Positions 26,411 to 35,400 of a stretch of DNA of 64,000 nucleotides are shown piece by piece. The notes under the pieces are model-generated. The model ran no database searches. It worked only from the letters and a program-made list of their open reading frames with translations, and was not told where the DNA came from. Every line of letters starts with the position of its first letter. Within the stretch, counting starts at the first letter, position 1. Origin of the DNA: Chromatiales bacterium (GTDB lineage: Bacteria; Pseudomonadota; Gammaproteobacteria; UBA6429; Thiohalophilaceae); contig JALVOC010000006.1 in assembly GCA_027032075.1 (NCBI GenBank), positions 90,429 through 154,428 on the forward strand, read 5' to 3'. Both the position numbers and the translations under genes were made by a program.

Positions 26411-27637
26411 TCAGTCATCATCGAAACGATAACCTTTGGGAACAACAACCACCCCTTTTTCCGAGAGGGTAAAACGTTCGCTGTCTTTTTTTCTGTCAAA
26501 ACCGATTTTTTCGCCAGGAGGTATTTCCACCCCTTTTTCCACAATGCAATGTTGAATTTGTGCCTGCTTGCCAACCCAGACACCATTGAATAACAGGGCA
26601 TCATGCACCACCGCCTCATCATCCACATAGACATGGGGAAACAGAATGGAATGCTGCACGCTGCCTCCCGAGACAACCACCCCACCCGCTGCAATTGAGT
26701 TAATAAAAATCCCCTCACTGCCCTCTTCCCCTGGCACGGTGCGTGCAGGAGGATACTGTGCCTGATAGGTACGGATCGGCCAGTTGGGTTGATATAAATC
26801 GATGGCAGGCACCGGCTTCAACAGATCCATGTTGGCCTCATAATAGCTGTCGATGGTGCCCACGTCCCGCCAGTAACGATCCGGGGTTACCCTGCCCCCT
26901 TCACCACCAAAGTGATAAGCATAGATATGATTTGTTTCAATCAGGGACGGGATAATATCCTTGCCGAAATCATGGCTCGAGGTCTTCTGTTGCGCGTCCT
27001 TTTTCAATATGTCCAGTAGCAGTTCAATAGAAAATATATATATCCCCATCGATGCAAGCGCATGCTGCGGATCGTCCGGCAAGGGTGTTGGATTCTGCGG
27101 TTTCTCCTGAAACTGTTTTATCTGGCTGTTGCCATCCACTGATACGACACCAAACGCACCCGCCTCTTCCAGCGGCACGTCCATACAGGCTACTGTCAGG
27201 CCAGCATTGTGCTCACGATGAAAATCGAGCATGGCCGCGTAATCCATACGGTAAATATGATCACCCGACAAAATCAGCACCCAACGTGCCCCACTTCTCT
27301 CCAGCAGATACAGGTTTTGGTACACCGCATCCGCCGTGCCACTGTACCAGCCTTCACCCGTCCGCATTTGCGGCGGTACCGGGGTGATGTATTCACCCAG
27401 CTCGGGATTAAAAAGCGACCAGCCATCACGAATATGCTTCTGCAGGGAATGGGATTTGTATTGCGTCAACACCAGGACGCGCCGCAGACCGGAATGCAGG
27501 CAATTGGCAAGGGTAAAATCAATGATTCTGTATTTACCACCGAAAGGGACGGCAGGTTTTGCACGATCCGCGGTCAGCGGGTAGAGACGTGTTCCGGATC
27601 CGCCTGCCAGGATGATGGTTAATGTCTGCTCCAGCAT
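26411..27637 (-). CDS. glgC: GlgC, glucose-1-phosphate adenylyltransferase
   Basis: 408 residues. LILAGGSGTRLYPLT-type start (TIILAGGSGTRLYPLTADRA), FGGKYRIIDFTLANCLHSG, YSGTADAVYQNL, LILSGDHIYRMDY and VTPDRYWRDVGTIDSYYEAN are diagnostic. It makes ADP-glucose for glycogen synthesis. It ends 3 bases after the convergent hemerythrin gene. Glycogen as a carbon store during nitrogen limitation would make sense, but no nif promoter is evident. Confidence 0.96.
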   Translation of the reverse strand: MLEQTLTIILAGGSGTRLYPLTADRAKPAVPFGGKYRIIDFTLANCLHSGLRRVLVLTQYKSHSLQKHIRDGWSLFNPELGEYITPVPPQMRTGEGWYSGTADAVYQNLYLLERSGARWVLILSGDHIYRMDYAAMLDFHREHNAGLTVACMDVPLEEAGAFGVVSVDGNSQIKQFQEKPQNPTPLPDDPQHALASMGIYIFSIELLLDILKKDAQQKTSSHDFGKDIIPSLIETNHIYAYHFGGEGGRVTPDRYWRDVGTIDSYYEANMDLLKPVPAIDLYQPNWPIRTYQAQYPPARTVPGEEGSEGIFINSIAAGGVVVSGGSVQHSILFPHVYVDDEAVVHDALLFNGVWVGKQAQIQHCIVEKGVEIPPGEKIGFDRKKDSERFTLSEKGVVVVPKGYRFDDD

Positions 27638-28139
27638 TTTAATACTCCTTCACCAGGTTGTTTATTATATACCCGGTAAGAGAGTTATTCCCAATCCTGT
27701 TTACACATGCTATCCAGACACCACATCACGAACAAATCCGGTTTCCTCTCAACTAAATAGGCGTTCCGAATACCAGTACACTTGGGAAACGGAGCATCGG
27801 GAGCAGAGGTCTTTTACATGACCGTCAGCCGCAGGGCATGGATTGTTCCTGACAATCCTTATGCATTTCCGCCATCCCTGGCGGTCAGATGCGGCTGTCG
27901 AGCTTAGCTGGACGATGTACAGGATGTACAAGTGTCGTGGAGCACATGGATGTGCGGGAACGACTGTATTTACAGCGTGTCATGTAAAAGACCTCTGCTC
28001 CCGATGCGATACTTAAATCTGGCAATAATACTAAATGATCTGGTATTCGGAACGCCTATTTAGGCAGCAAGGCTCGTTCCACCTATGATATACCGAGCTG
28101 ATATACCGAAATGCTTGAGTGGATTCATCTGGTTTTCTG
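27638..28139. other. draG-glgC intergenic region
   Basis: 502 bases taken up mostly by the family A repeat at 27753-28063. The remaining 115 bases upstream of glgC would hold its promoter; I see no sigma-54 element there. Confidence 0.6.
27753..28063. mobile_element. Hairpin-forming MITE-like repeat, family A copy 2 (best preserved)
   Basis: 311 bp. The ends CTAAATAGGCGTTCCGAATA and its perfect complement form a terminal inverted repeat of at least 23 bp. Inside is a second perfect pair of about 30 bp including CATCGGGAGCAGAGGTCTTT. The centre carries the mini-hairpins GGATTGT..ACAATCC and CCGCCA..TGGCGG. There is no coding capacity for a transposase. Confidence 0.88.
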
Positions 28140-29051
28140 TCAGCCCGTGTCTTCCACCACCGCCACAGGAGCAAGCCGCAACAGAGCCCGGGCCTGCGTA
28201 TCGCAGGCATACAGCACACTTTGTTGCAATGATTTTTTCCAGCGTAACGGGATAGACGCCATTCCGTACCGTGCCCCTGCCAGCATTCCCAGAATTGCGC
28301 CACTGGTATCGGCATCCCCTCCCCGGTTGACAACATCCAGCAAACTTGCCTCAAAACTGTCGTGTGCAAAAAATGACTGAAAAACAGCCTGCAGGGTTTC
28401 CACGATATAGCCACCCGGATTTTCCACTCTGGTACCGGTGAAATGATATAAAGGTTCTGCCTGCACCAGATCGCGCACAATATTTTCAAGCACATCACCT
28501 GAGTGTCCCAGGATTGCCGCTTGCAGCATGACAACCACACATTCCGTACCACGATCTGCCAAAATGTTGTTATGGGTGACATGGGACTGGAGCCGCGAAG
28601 CCAAACGCACCTGTTTTTCGGTTGCACCCAGCATCGCCAGGGCAATCGGCAGACTGCGCATGCAGGCACCATTACCCGCATCGAATTCATTTTCTGCGAC
28701 TTCCGCTTTTCCTGTATTGCGGTAATGCATCAATCCACGGCGCACGGTGTTTCCAATATCAACCGGCTTGCTGCGCATCCATTCACTGAATGCTTCAGCA
28801 ATGATTGCTCTATCGACTTTTTGTGATTTGATAATCGCATTACCGAGCGCAAGGCTCATTTGCGTATCATCGGTTACTGCGCCAGCTGGCAGTTTCAGCC
28901 AGCCACCACCAACGATGTTACGATGGACACCGTAACGCAGCTTGATCTCACGTGGGGTTAAAAACTCAACCGTTGCGCCAAGAGCGTCCCCAATGGCAAG
29001 ACCTGTATAGGCAGCAACGGCGCGATCAATGATTTCTTCTGTATATTTCAA
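28140..29051 (-). CDS. draG: DraG, ADP-ribosyl-[dinitrogen reductase] hydrolase
   Basis: 303 residues. ADP-ribosylglycohydrolase family: AYTGLAIGDALGATVEFLTP, the metal-binding VTDDTQMSLALGNAI, MRSLPIALAML and NRGGDADTSGAILGMLAGA. It removes ADP-ribose from NifH arginine and restores nitrogenase. It is separated from nifQ by 11 bases and is probably co-transcribed from nifB, unlike draT, which is 4 kb away on the other strand. Confidence 0.95.
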   Translation of the reverse strand: MKYTEEIIDRAVAAYTGLAIGDALGATVEFLTPREIKLRYGVHRNIVGGGWLKLPAGAVTDDTQMSLALGNAIIKSQKVDRAIIAEAFSEWMRSKPVDIGNTVRRGLMHYRNTGKAEVAENEFDAGNGACMRSLPIALAMLGATEKQVRLASRLQSHVTHNNILADRGTECVVVMLQAAILGHSGDVLENIVRDLVQAEPLYHFTGTRVENPGGYIVETLQAVFQSFFAHDSFEASLLDVVNRGGDADTSGAILGMLAGARYGMASIPLRWKKSLQQSVLYACDTQARALLRLAPVAVVEDTG

Positions 29052-29062
29052 GAAATTCCGGA

Positions 29063-29743
29063 CTATTCCTCAGCGCCAAAACAATCATCATAATCAGCAC
29101 ACACTTCACAGGATGGAGAACGGCATACATAGATACCATCTGCGAGACAAAGCTGTTTATAAAGAAATTTTTTCCACTTCATATCCTTATCATTCCGTTC
29201 TGCCAGACCTGGAAAATTTGTTTTTATCAATTCCGTCACCTGCTGACGGGACCACAGACCGAGGTCCTGCCAAAGATGATTCTGCCCAAGGCAGGCTGTA
29301 CTCAGAATAGTTGCAATCCACTCCTTGTCATCCCTGGCACTGCCCCGGTAGTTCAATAACAATTGCCGTAATTCATTGCGTTCCTCAACACGCGCCGCAT
29401 CCAGCTCACGGGCCGGTCGTTGCAGCGAATCCACTGGAAAACCTGGAAAGTGCATCTGTAACATTCTGGTAAATTCCATTTTTCCCAGCCCCATCCATTC
29501 CGGTAAAACACCCTCTCCACAAACCCAGCTTGCCAGCATACAGGCCAGAGAAGCATCATTTTCCTGGTGAAGACTGTATGCCATGATTTGCGCATATAGC
29601 AGATTGCATTTTTCTGTTACAACATCACCGCACTGCCTGTTGCTCATCGGATAATCCGGTAATCCCGCGACATCGGTATCTCGCACCGCAGGATTCGCGG
29701 TTTTGTTTATATATTTATTTTCACAAGAAGTTGACAGGGTCAT
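29063..29743 (-). CDS. nifQ: NifQ, molybdenum donor for FeMo-cofactor
   Basis: 226 residues from ATG 29743, with AGAGGAAG upstream; an ATG at 29776 overlapping the ferredoxin stop is possible. The C-terminal cysteine motif C-x4-C-x2-C-x5-C is seen in CRSPSCEVCADYDDC, and LGLWSRQQVTELIKTNFPGLA and MKWKKFLYKQLC are family features. NifQ carries a Mo-Fe-S cluster and passes Mo to NifEN. Located after the nifB-ferredoxin genes as in many diazotrophs. Confidence 0.93.
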   Translation of the reverse strand: MTLSTSCENKYINKTANPAVRDTDVAGLPDYPMSNRQCGDVVTEKCNLLYAQIMAYSLHQENDASLACMLASWVCGEGVLPEWMGLGKMEFTRMLQMHFPGFPVDSLQRPARELDAARVEERNELRQLLLNYRGSARDDKEWIATILSTACLGQNHLWQDLGLWSRQQVTELIKTNFPGLAERNDKDMKWKKFLYKQLCLADGIYVCRSPSCEVCADYDDCFGAEE

Positions 29744-29772
29744 GCTATTGCTTCCTCTGATGTCCCTGCCAG

Positions 29773-30057
29773 TCATGCAGGGCGGATTTTGATATCACCC
29801 AGCACCTGGGCCTGACAGGCCAGACGATAATGCCGCCCCGCCATGTTTTCCTGTAACACCTTGTCCTCCAGCAAAGAGGGACTCGAAAGGTTTTCCCACC
29901 CCTCTTCCACTTTCATCAAGCAAGTACCACAATCACATTCCCGGCAACCGTAAACAATACCGGCACCCACCTTTTCCGAAATTTCTATTACCCGTGTACC
30001 AACCGGCACATTCACACTCAGTTCAATGTCTGAAAAAATGATTCTTGCTTTTGCCAT
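29773..30057 (-). CDS. [2Fe-2S] ferredoxin, plant/adrenodoxin-like
   Basis: 94 residues from ATG 30057 (MAKARIIFSDIELSVNVPVG); an upstream ATG at 30099 adds 14 residues with no family support. The ligands are C-x4-C-x2-C in YGCRECDCGTCLMKV and a final cysteine in YRLACQAQVLGD. It overlaps or abuts nifQ and is probably an electron carrier in the nifB operon. Confidence 0.9.
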   Translation of the reverse strand: MAKARIIFSDIELSVNVPVGTRVIEISEKVGAGIVYGCRECDCGTCLMKVEEGWENLSSPSLLEDKVLQENMAGRHYRLACQAQVLGDIKIRPA

Positions 30058-30163
30058 TTTTCTGTCGGCTCTCCACGGTGATTTATGGATACTTTTCAAT
30101 GACGATATTTATATACGGTCATGTTGTTGGACTTTATTCATCTCGCCCACTTGCACGAATACT

Positions 30164-30442
30164 TTATCGCGCCTGAATTTCTGCCTTGGTTTCGGCCAGT
30201 CTGCATGGTGCGATACCGGTAAGAGAACCCGGTGGATTAATTGCCTCTCCCAGACTGTTGAGAATGGCTCCCTCAATCGGACAAATGCTGCCGCATTGCG
30301 GTTCGGCATAATCACCCTCGCATTCGGTACATTTTCCGGCATCGATGATAAAATGCGGATCGGCTGCAATAATTGCCGCACTGGGACAAAGCGGCTCGCA
30401 CGCCCAGCAATTCACACAACTTTCCACAATCGTATAAGCCAT
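30164..30442 (-). CDS. fdxN: 2[4Fe-4S] ferredoxin, FdxN type, after nifB
   Basis: 92 residues from ATG 30442 (MAYTIVESCVNCWACEPLCP), with GAGAGGAA upstream. First cluster CVNCWACEPLCP; second CTECEGDYAEPQCGSICP with the long loop of FdxN. FdxN supplies electrons to NifB in Azotobacter, and the gene directly follows nifB here. The C-terminal tail of about 30 residues is poorly conserved. Confidence 0.9.
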   Translation of the reverse strand: MAYTIVESCVNCWACEPLCPSAAIIAADPHFIIDAGKCTECEGDYAEPQCGSICPIEGAILNSLGEAINPPGSLTGIAPCRLAETKAEIQAR

Positions 30443-30453
30443 TGTTTCCTCTC

Positions 30454-31980
30454 TCAAGCCAGTGCCTGTTGTTCTGCTGGCACACTCTTTTCTGGCAAAC
30501 CGGTTTTGAGCATCTCCTGATAAACCGCAATCAATGCTTCTTCAACCGGTTCCATCGCATGTTCACCATCTGGCCTGATCCCCGCTTCCTCCAGCCGGGT
30601 CCACGGTTCGATGCCAATCCTGGAACACAGCACCACCTCACAGCCGTGCAGCGCGCGTATGGTGCGTTGCAGACGGTCTTCCGTTTCACCGCAAGTCTCA
30701 TTCCCGTCACAATACTGCTCAACCTCGCGGTAACCGGCAAAACGCACACCACGATCCGAAACCTCGTACAACAGGAACTTGCCGGCGTGGCCAAAGTGTT
30801 GGTCGATCACACCCTTCCCGCTACTGGCCACGGCCATGATCACACTGCGTGGTGCCGCATTCTGTTGGAAAGATGCGAATGAGACACTGACACCGTTGCT
30901 TCGCTTTACGCCTGCTTTTCGCCCCGCTTCAATGGATTTTTGTATTTCAAGCCGTTTTGTCATCGCGGTGTCATAATCAATATCCATTGCCTCGATATTT
31001 TCCATTGTGAATTCCGCGTTACGATCTTCACCCAACAGGCCAATTGCATCCGCACGGCACTGCCTGCAATGCCGCATCATATTCATGTTCCCCTCACAGG
31101 CATCCTGCAACTCCCGCAACTCTCTGGCGGTCGGTCCACGTTGCCCCATCACGCCATAAAACGTGCCGTGTCCGCTCTCTGAAATCAGTGGCATGACATT
31201 GTGCAGAAAAGCGCCCTTCTGCTTTACTACCTTGCTGACTTCCTGCAAATGGTGTGCATTCACTCCCGGGATCATCACAGAATTCACTTTTACCAGAATG
31301 CCCTTGTCAACCAGCATCTGCAGCCCTTTTTGCTGTTGCCGGATCAGAATAGCGGCGCCTTTGCGCCCCCTGACACGCCGGTTCTTCCAGAAAACCCATG
31401 GATAGATCTTTTCACCGATATCCGGATCCAGACAGTTGATGGTGATTGTGACATGATCGACATTGCACTTAACCAGTTCATCAACGTGTTCCGGCAGATT
31501 CAAACCATTCGTGGAAACACACAGTTTGATATCAGGTGCTTTTTTTGAAATTTCCCGAAAAGTGGCAAAGGTGCGTTCCGGATTGGCCAGAGGATCACCT
31601 GGACCGGCAATACCCACAACCGTCATTTGCGGAATCCTGGAGGCAACCGCCAATACTTTTTTCACCGCCTGTTGTGGCGTCAACAATTCGGAGACCACGC
31701 CCGGCCGGGATTCGTTGCTGCAATCATATTTGCGATTACAATAGTGGCACTGGATATTGCAGGCCGGCGCCACCGCCACATGCATGCGTGCGTAATAATG
31801 ATGTGCTTCTTCTGAATAACAGGGGTGATTATGCACTTTTTTATGGATCTCTTCCGGCAGGTGCGACAATTGTGCCTGACTGCCGCCACAAGCGGACTTG
31901 ACACATCCGCCTGTGGCTTGTCCGCGATATTCCGGATTTTTCTTTTCCAAAATGTTTCTCCAGGGTCTCGATATCATCAT
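30454..31980 (-). CDS. nifB: NifB, radical SAM FeMo-cofactor core synthase with NifX-like domain
   Basis: 508 residues from ATG 31980; a TTG at 31950 with GGAG seven bases upstream is an alternative start and fits the promoter position better. The radical SAM motif is CNIQCHYCNRKYDC. N-terminal cysteines (GGCVKSACGGS) and a C-terminal cofactor-binding domain (SVIMAVASSGKGVIDQHFGH) complete the standard two-domain form. It makes NifB-co, the 8Fe-9S-C core of FeMo-co. It heads nifB-fdxN-ferredoxin-nifQ-draG. Confidence 0.96.
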   Translation of the reverse strand: MMISRPWRNILEKKNPEYRGQATGGCVKSACGGSQAQLSHLPEEIHKKVHNHPCYSEEAHHYYARMHVAVAPACNIQCHYCNRKYDCSNESRPGVVSELLTPQQAVKKVLAVASRIPQMTVVGIAGPGDPLANPERTFATFREISKKAPDIKLCVSTNGLNLPEHVDELVKCNVDHVTITINCLDPDIGEKIYPWVFWKNRRVRGRKGAAILIRQQQKGLQMLVDKGILVKVNSVMIPGVNAHHLQEVSKVVKQKGAFLHNVMPLISESGHGTFYGVMGQRGPTARELRELQDACEGNMNMMRHCRQCRADAIGLLGEDRNAEFTMENIEAMDIDYDTAMTKRLEIQKSIEAGRKAGVKRSNGVSVSFASFQQNAAPRSVIMAVASSGKGVIDQHFGHAGKFLLYEVSDRGVRFAGYREVEQYCDGNETCGETEDRLQRTIRALHGCEVVLCSRIGIEPWTRLEEAGIRPDGEHAMEPVEEALIAVYQEMLKTGLPEKSVPAEQQALA

Positions 31981-31997
31981 TTCTTGTTATCAGGTAA

Positions 31998-32013
31998 TGC
32001 ACACACCGTGCCG
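31998..32013 (-). promoter_or_regulatory. Probable sigma-54 promoter of nifB
   Basis: The minus strand reads CGGCAC-GGTGT-GTGCA: GG and GC are correctly spaced by ten bases, with two mismatches to consensus. It would start transcription only about 7 bases before ATG 31980 but about 37 before TTG 31950. Confidence 0.6.
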
Positions 32014-32107
32014 TCCCGGCAATCATGATCAGCTGTTGAATTTATTGTGTTTTTTCTCAAGGAGAGCGCAGAAACAATGCAAGCTTGCAAACAATTCATA
32101 GACAATC

Positions 32108-32123
32108 TGTCGGGAAGTTCACA
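32108..32123 (-). promoter_or_regulatory. NifA upstream activator site for nifB
   Basis: TGT-CGGGAAGTTC-ACA fits TGT-N10-ACA, about 95 bases upstream of the proposed -24 element. Confidence 0.7.
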
Positions 32124-32185
32124 TTGCGGCTTGGATCCGGTTTCAAGACACATACCGTTACACTGTCCACGCAAATAAAACGCAT

Positions 32186-33754
32186 TCAGATTTGACGCAC
32201 TTTGATGTTCAGGGTCTGGATGCGGTAGGCGATCTGTCTTGGCGTCATACCAAGCAGGCGTGCCGCCTTCGCCTGCACCCAGCCGGCCTCTTCCAGTGCG
32301 GCGATCACACGCTCCCGTTCGCTCAGGTTCGGATCATGCAGATCGATTTTCGGTTTAGCCTCCTGCACCGGCACGAACACCTGCTTTTCCTCCAATCCGG
32401 CCAGGACGATCATGTCCCGGTCGATCTCGCCCTTCTCACTCATGATGGCTGCACGCTCCAGGGTATTTTCCAGTTCACGTACATTTCCCGGCCAGTTGTA
32501 CCTGATAAGCAAACGTATTGCGCTGTCGGTGATCGCCAGTTTCCTCTTCTGCTGACGGGCTATTTTCTTGATCAGAAAATCGGCCAGATCCGGAATATCT
32601 TCACTGCGCTCACGCAGCGCCGGCATTTTTATCGGCATGACATTCAGGCGATAGTAAAGATCCTCACGAAATTTGCCATTGGCAACCTCCTCTTCCAGAT
32701 TACGGTTGGTGGCAGCAATGATCCGTGTATCGACGCAATAGGTTTTGCTGCCACCGACGCGTTCAAATTCGCCTTCCTGCAAGACGCGCAGTAATTTCGC
32801 CTGGAATGCCGCAGAGATTTCGCCAATCTCGTCAAGAAAGAGTGTTCCTCCATCAGCCTGCTCAAAGCGTCCTTTACGTGTTGAAACCGCACCGGTAAAA
32901 GCACCCTTTTCATGTCCGAACAGTTCGGACTCCAGCAAATTGTCCGGTAAGGCCGCGCAATTCAGTTTGATAAAGGGACCATTGGAACGTGGCGAATTAT
33001 AGTGAATGGCATTGGCAATGAGTTCCTTGCCGGTGCCCGACTCTCCGCGGATCAACACCGTCGTATTCCATTTGGCAACCTGTCTCACCTGTTCAAATAC
33101 CGTATGCATCACTTCCGTATGGCCGACGATGGTATCGAACCCATGTTTGCCTTTTACCGTGCGGCGCAGGTGATCACGCTCCTCCCGCAATGCACGTTGT
33201 TCATGATCTATCTGGCGAAACAAGTGCACCGTCTGCGCAATAAGATTGGCAATCATTTCAAGAAAACGTGCCTGCTCGTTCAACAGCTCATCGGTTTCTG
33301 CCGGCTGGGCGGCAAACACGCCAAATGGTTCATTCTTGCCCAACTGGATGGGCACTCCGATAAATGGCAGGTTAACATCGTATACCCCGAGGCGCCCCAA
33401 AAATCTGGGCTCGTCTGCAATGCGCGGCACCACCACCGGTTCCGCCTGGTTAACGATGTCGCCAACGACGCCTTCGCCGGAACGGTAGCGTACGGTTTCA
33501 ATGCGGCTCGCCGCATGACCATGCAAGGCGATAACCTGCAGATCATTGTTCTCGTCATCAATCAGGCTGACCATGCCATACTGCAGGCGTCCCTGATCAT
33601 GCAGAAGCTTTAGAACCTCGCTAAGTGTTTCTCGCAGATTCAGGGAACGGCTCAATACCCGGCTTACCTGATAAAGAATATCAAGTTTCGCCTCGAGACG
33701 GTTTTCTCTTGTCTCCCCGTTTTTTTTGTTTGCACGATGTTTTGTTGCAATCAC
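32186..33754 (-). CDS. nifA: NifA, sigma-54 activator of nif genes
   Basis: 522 residues from a GTG at 33754, which has GGGGAGAG upstream; the frame to 33808 is open but has no such site. Domains: an N-terminal GAF domain (residues about 30-175), AAA+ with Walker A GESGTGKE, the sigma-54 contact GAFTGA, Walker [12 protein letters not shown], and a C-terminal helix-turn-helix ([19 protein letters not shown]). The linker after the AAA+ domain has no cysteines, so it is of the oxygen-insensitive type usually controlled by NifL. No nifL is adjacent; rnfA is divergent. Confidence 0.95.
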   Translation of the reverse strand: MIATKHRANKKNGETRENRLEAKLDILYQVSRVLSRSLNLRETLSEVLKLLHDQGRLQYGMVSLIDDENNDLQVIALHGHAASRIETVRYRSGEGVVGDIVNQAEPVVVPRIADEPRFLGRLGVYDVNLPFIGVPIQLGKNEPFGVFAAQPAETDELLNEQARFLEMIANLIAQTVHLFRQIDHEQRALREERDHLRRTVKGKHGFDTIVGHTEVMHTVFEQVRQVAKWNTTVLIRGESGTGKELIANAIHYNSPRSNGPFIKLNCAALPDNLLESELFGHEKGAFTGAVSTRKGRFEQADGGTLFLDEIGEISAAFQAKLLRVLQEGEFERVGGSKTYCVDTRIIAATNRNLEEEVANGKFREDLYYRLNVMPIKMPALRERSEDIPDLADFLIKKIARQQKRKLAITDSAIRLLIRYNWPGNVRELENTLERAAIMSEKGEIDRDMIVLAGLEEKQVFVPVQEAKPKIDLHDPNLSERERVIAALEEAGWVQAKAARLLGMTPRQIAYRIQTLNIKVRQI

Positions 33755-33955
33755 ATATTCTCTCCCCGTTACCCGACATGCCCTGTAATTGCTTGTGGAG
33801 CAAAACAAAACATTTCACGACTGTTACTTTGCTTTACAGGCATACACAACGTATAGACACGTTCCAAAGGTTCTTTAAGAACCTATATAAACTGTTTTGC
33901 AACTTGTATGCCATGAAATAAAAAACCATATAACGTTCGATTTTTACGGCCTGTT

Positions 33956-33971
33956 TGTTGTATTTAAGACA
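33956..33971 (+). promoter_or_regulatory. NifA upstream activator site 1 for rnf
   Basis: TGT-TGTATTTAAG-ACA fits TGT-N10-ACA, about 130 bases upstream of the rnf -24 element. Confidence 0.68.
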
Positions 33972-33996
33972 ATCCATCATACCCAGACACGCTGCA

Positions 33997-34012
33997 TGTA
34001 TTGTTTGGCACA
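33997..34012 (+). promoter_or_regulatory. NifA upstream activator site 2 for rnf
   Basis: TGT-ATTGTTTGGC-ACA fits TGT-N10-ACA, 41 bases (about four helical turns) from site 1 and so on the same DNA face. Confidence 0.7.
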
Positions 34013-34101
34013 GTGCGGTTGCACAGTTTTAATCCGGAAAAAATCGCACATGCCCTATCGTGATGCGGTTTTCCATTTGCACTTCGTTACCGAAATTCTC
34101 C

Positions 34102-34117
34102 TGGTATGGTTAATGCA
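34102..34117 (+). promoter_or_regulatory. Sigma-54 promoter of rnfABCDGEH
   Basis: TGGTAT-GGTTA-ATGCA: correct spacing, three mismatches to TGGCAC-N5-TTGCA. It would start transcription near 34129, before rnfA at 34153. Confidence 0.65.
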
Positions 34118-34152
34118 TCAGCCTGATCCGTGAAATAACTTTACTAGTAACG

Positions 34153-34734
34153 ATGACTGATTATCTCCTCTTATTGTTGACTACTGCGCTGGTAAATAAC
34201 GTAGTGCTGGTCAAATTTTTAGGGCTCTGCCCTTTCATGGGTGTGTCCGGCAAAATCGACAGCGCGGCAGGCATGGGACTGGCCACCACTTTTGTTTTGA
34301 CGCTGGCATCCGCTTCCAGCTGGTTGCTTGAACATTATGTGCTGCAGCCATTGGATATCGCTTTTTTAAGGATTCTGACATTTATCCTGGTAATTGCTGC
34401 GACTGTGCAATTTACCGAGATGGTTGTTCGCAAGGTTTCACCCGTTCTGTATCAGGTCCTGGGAATATTTTTGCCCCTCATCACAACCAATTGTGCCGTA
34501 TTGGGTGTCGCCTTGCTCAATGTACAACAGCAACTCAACTTTACGGAAAGTCTGCTCTATGGTTTCGGCTCTGCTGCGGGCTTTACCCTGGTGCTGGTTA
34601 TTTTTGCCGGTCTGCGCGAACGTCTGGCACTGGCGGAAGTTCCCGCCGTTTTTGCCGGGGCACCCATTGGTTTTATCGTCGCCGGTCTGCTGTCGCTGGC
34701 TTTTATGGGCTTTTCCGGATTGACTACTCACTAA
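34153..34734 (+). CDS. rnfA: RnfA, membrane subunit of the Rnf complex
   Basis: 193 residues with about six membrane helices. The start [30 protein letters not shown] and later [13 protein letters not shown] each carry the membrane cysteine that binds an FeS cluster between RnfA and RnfE. Rnf couples ferredoxin/NADH electron flow to an ion gradient; in diazotrophs it can run backwards to supply low-potential electrons to nitrogenase. First gene of the operon, behind NifA sites. Confidence 0.95.
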   Translation: MTDYLLLLLTTALVNNVVLVKFLGLCPFMGVSGKIDSAAGMGLATTFVLTLASASSWLLEHYVLQPLDIAFLRILTFILVIAATVQFTEMVVRKVSPVLYQVLGIFLPLITTNCAVLGVALLNVQQQLNFTESLLYGFGSAAGFTLVLVIFAGLRERLALAEVPAVFAGAPIGFIVAGLLSLAFMGFSGLTTH

Positions 34735-34847
34735 ACAGCTGTGCGAAAAAAGTAAGCCATCGATGAAAGAGAATTCCGTGTATCAAGAACAGGCCTCTCA
34801 TAAATCACACTGGACCCATTTTTTGCACAATTATTCAGGAGCCTGAA

Positions 34848-35384
34848 ATGCTTGCCGCCATTACAAGCCTGATGTTACTCGGTTTCGCCCTGGGGTCGTT
34901 ATTGGGTCTCGCCTCACGTTACCTCAAGGTGGAAGGCAACCCGTTACAAAAAGAGATAGAGGAAATGCTGCCGGGTTCGCAATGCGGGCAATGTGGTTAT
35001 CCCGGTTGTGCGGCGGCTGCCGAAGCCCTGGCGAATTCCCGTGCGCCGGTGACGCTTTGCCCTCCGGGCGGAGTCGTCCTGGCGGAAGCACTGGCCGGTA
35101 AACTCGGCGTGAGCATCGATCTTTCCACGCTTGAAGAGAAACAGCCGATGGTGGCTTTTGTCAATGAGGGACTGTGTATCGGTTGTGGCCGCTGTTACAA
35201 ACGTTGTCCCACCGATGCGCTGGTTGGCGGTCCGAAACAAATCCATGTCGTCATCAGTGACAGCTGCACCGCCTGCGAAAAGTGCATCGATGTCTGCCCC
35301 ACCGCCTGTATCGAAATGCGGCCCATACCAGTGACCTTGCAAACATGGCATTGGCCAAAACCGAGCCTCGCTTATACCGCGTAA
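34848..35384 (+). CDS. rnfB: RnfB, FeS subunit of the Rnf complex
   Basis: 178 residues. An N-terminal membrane anchor (AAITSLMLLGFALGSLLGLAS) is followed by the LPGSQCGQCGYPGCAAAAEAL cluster domain (within residues about 43-62) and two [4Fe-4S] motifs, CIGCGRCYKRCPTDAL and CTACEKCIDVCPTACIEM. AGGAG precedes the ATG. RnfB is the ferredoxin-facing entry or exit of electrons. Confidence 0.95.
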   Translation: MLAAITSLMLLGFALGSLLGLASRYLKVEGNPLQKEIEEMLPGSQCGQCGYPGCAAAAEALANSRAPVTLCPPGGVVLAEALAGKLGVSIDLSTLEEKQPMVAFVNEGLCIGCGRCYKRCPTDALVGGPKQIHVVISDSCTACEKCIDVCPTACIEMRPIPVTLQTWHWPKPSLAYTA

Positions 35385-35400
35385 ATCAGGGATACCAGTA

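Larger units (their letters stand above)
33755..34152. other. nifA-rnfA divergent control region
   Basis: 398 bases without a gene. It contains two NifA sites and a sigma-54 promoter for rnf. I see no clear promoter element for nifA itself. Confidence 0.7.

Noticed and set aside
28031-28690. 219-codon minus-strand frame overlapping draG in another frame
   Set aside because: DraG in its own frame has all family motifs; this frame starts inside it and runs into the repeat element.
34005-34022. TTTGGCACAGTGCGGTTGCA as a sigma-54 promoter for rnf
   Set aside because: GG and GC are 12 bases apart instead of 10, and it overlaps the NifA site; the element at 34102 has correct spacing.
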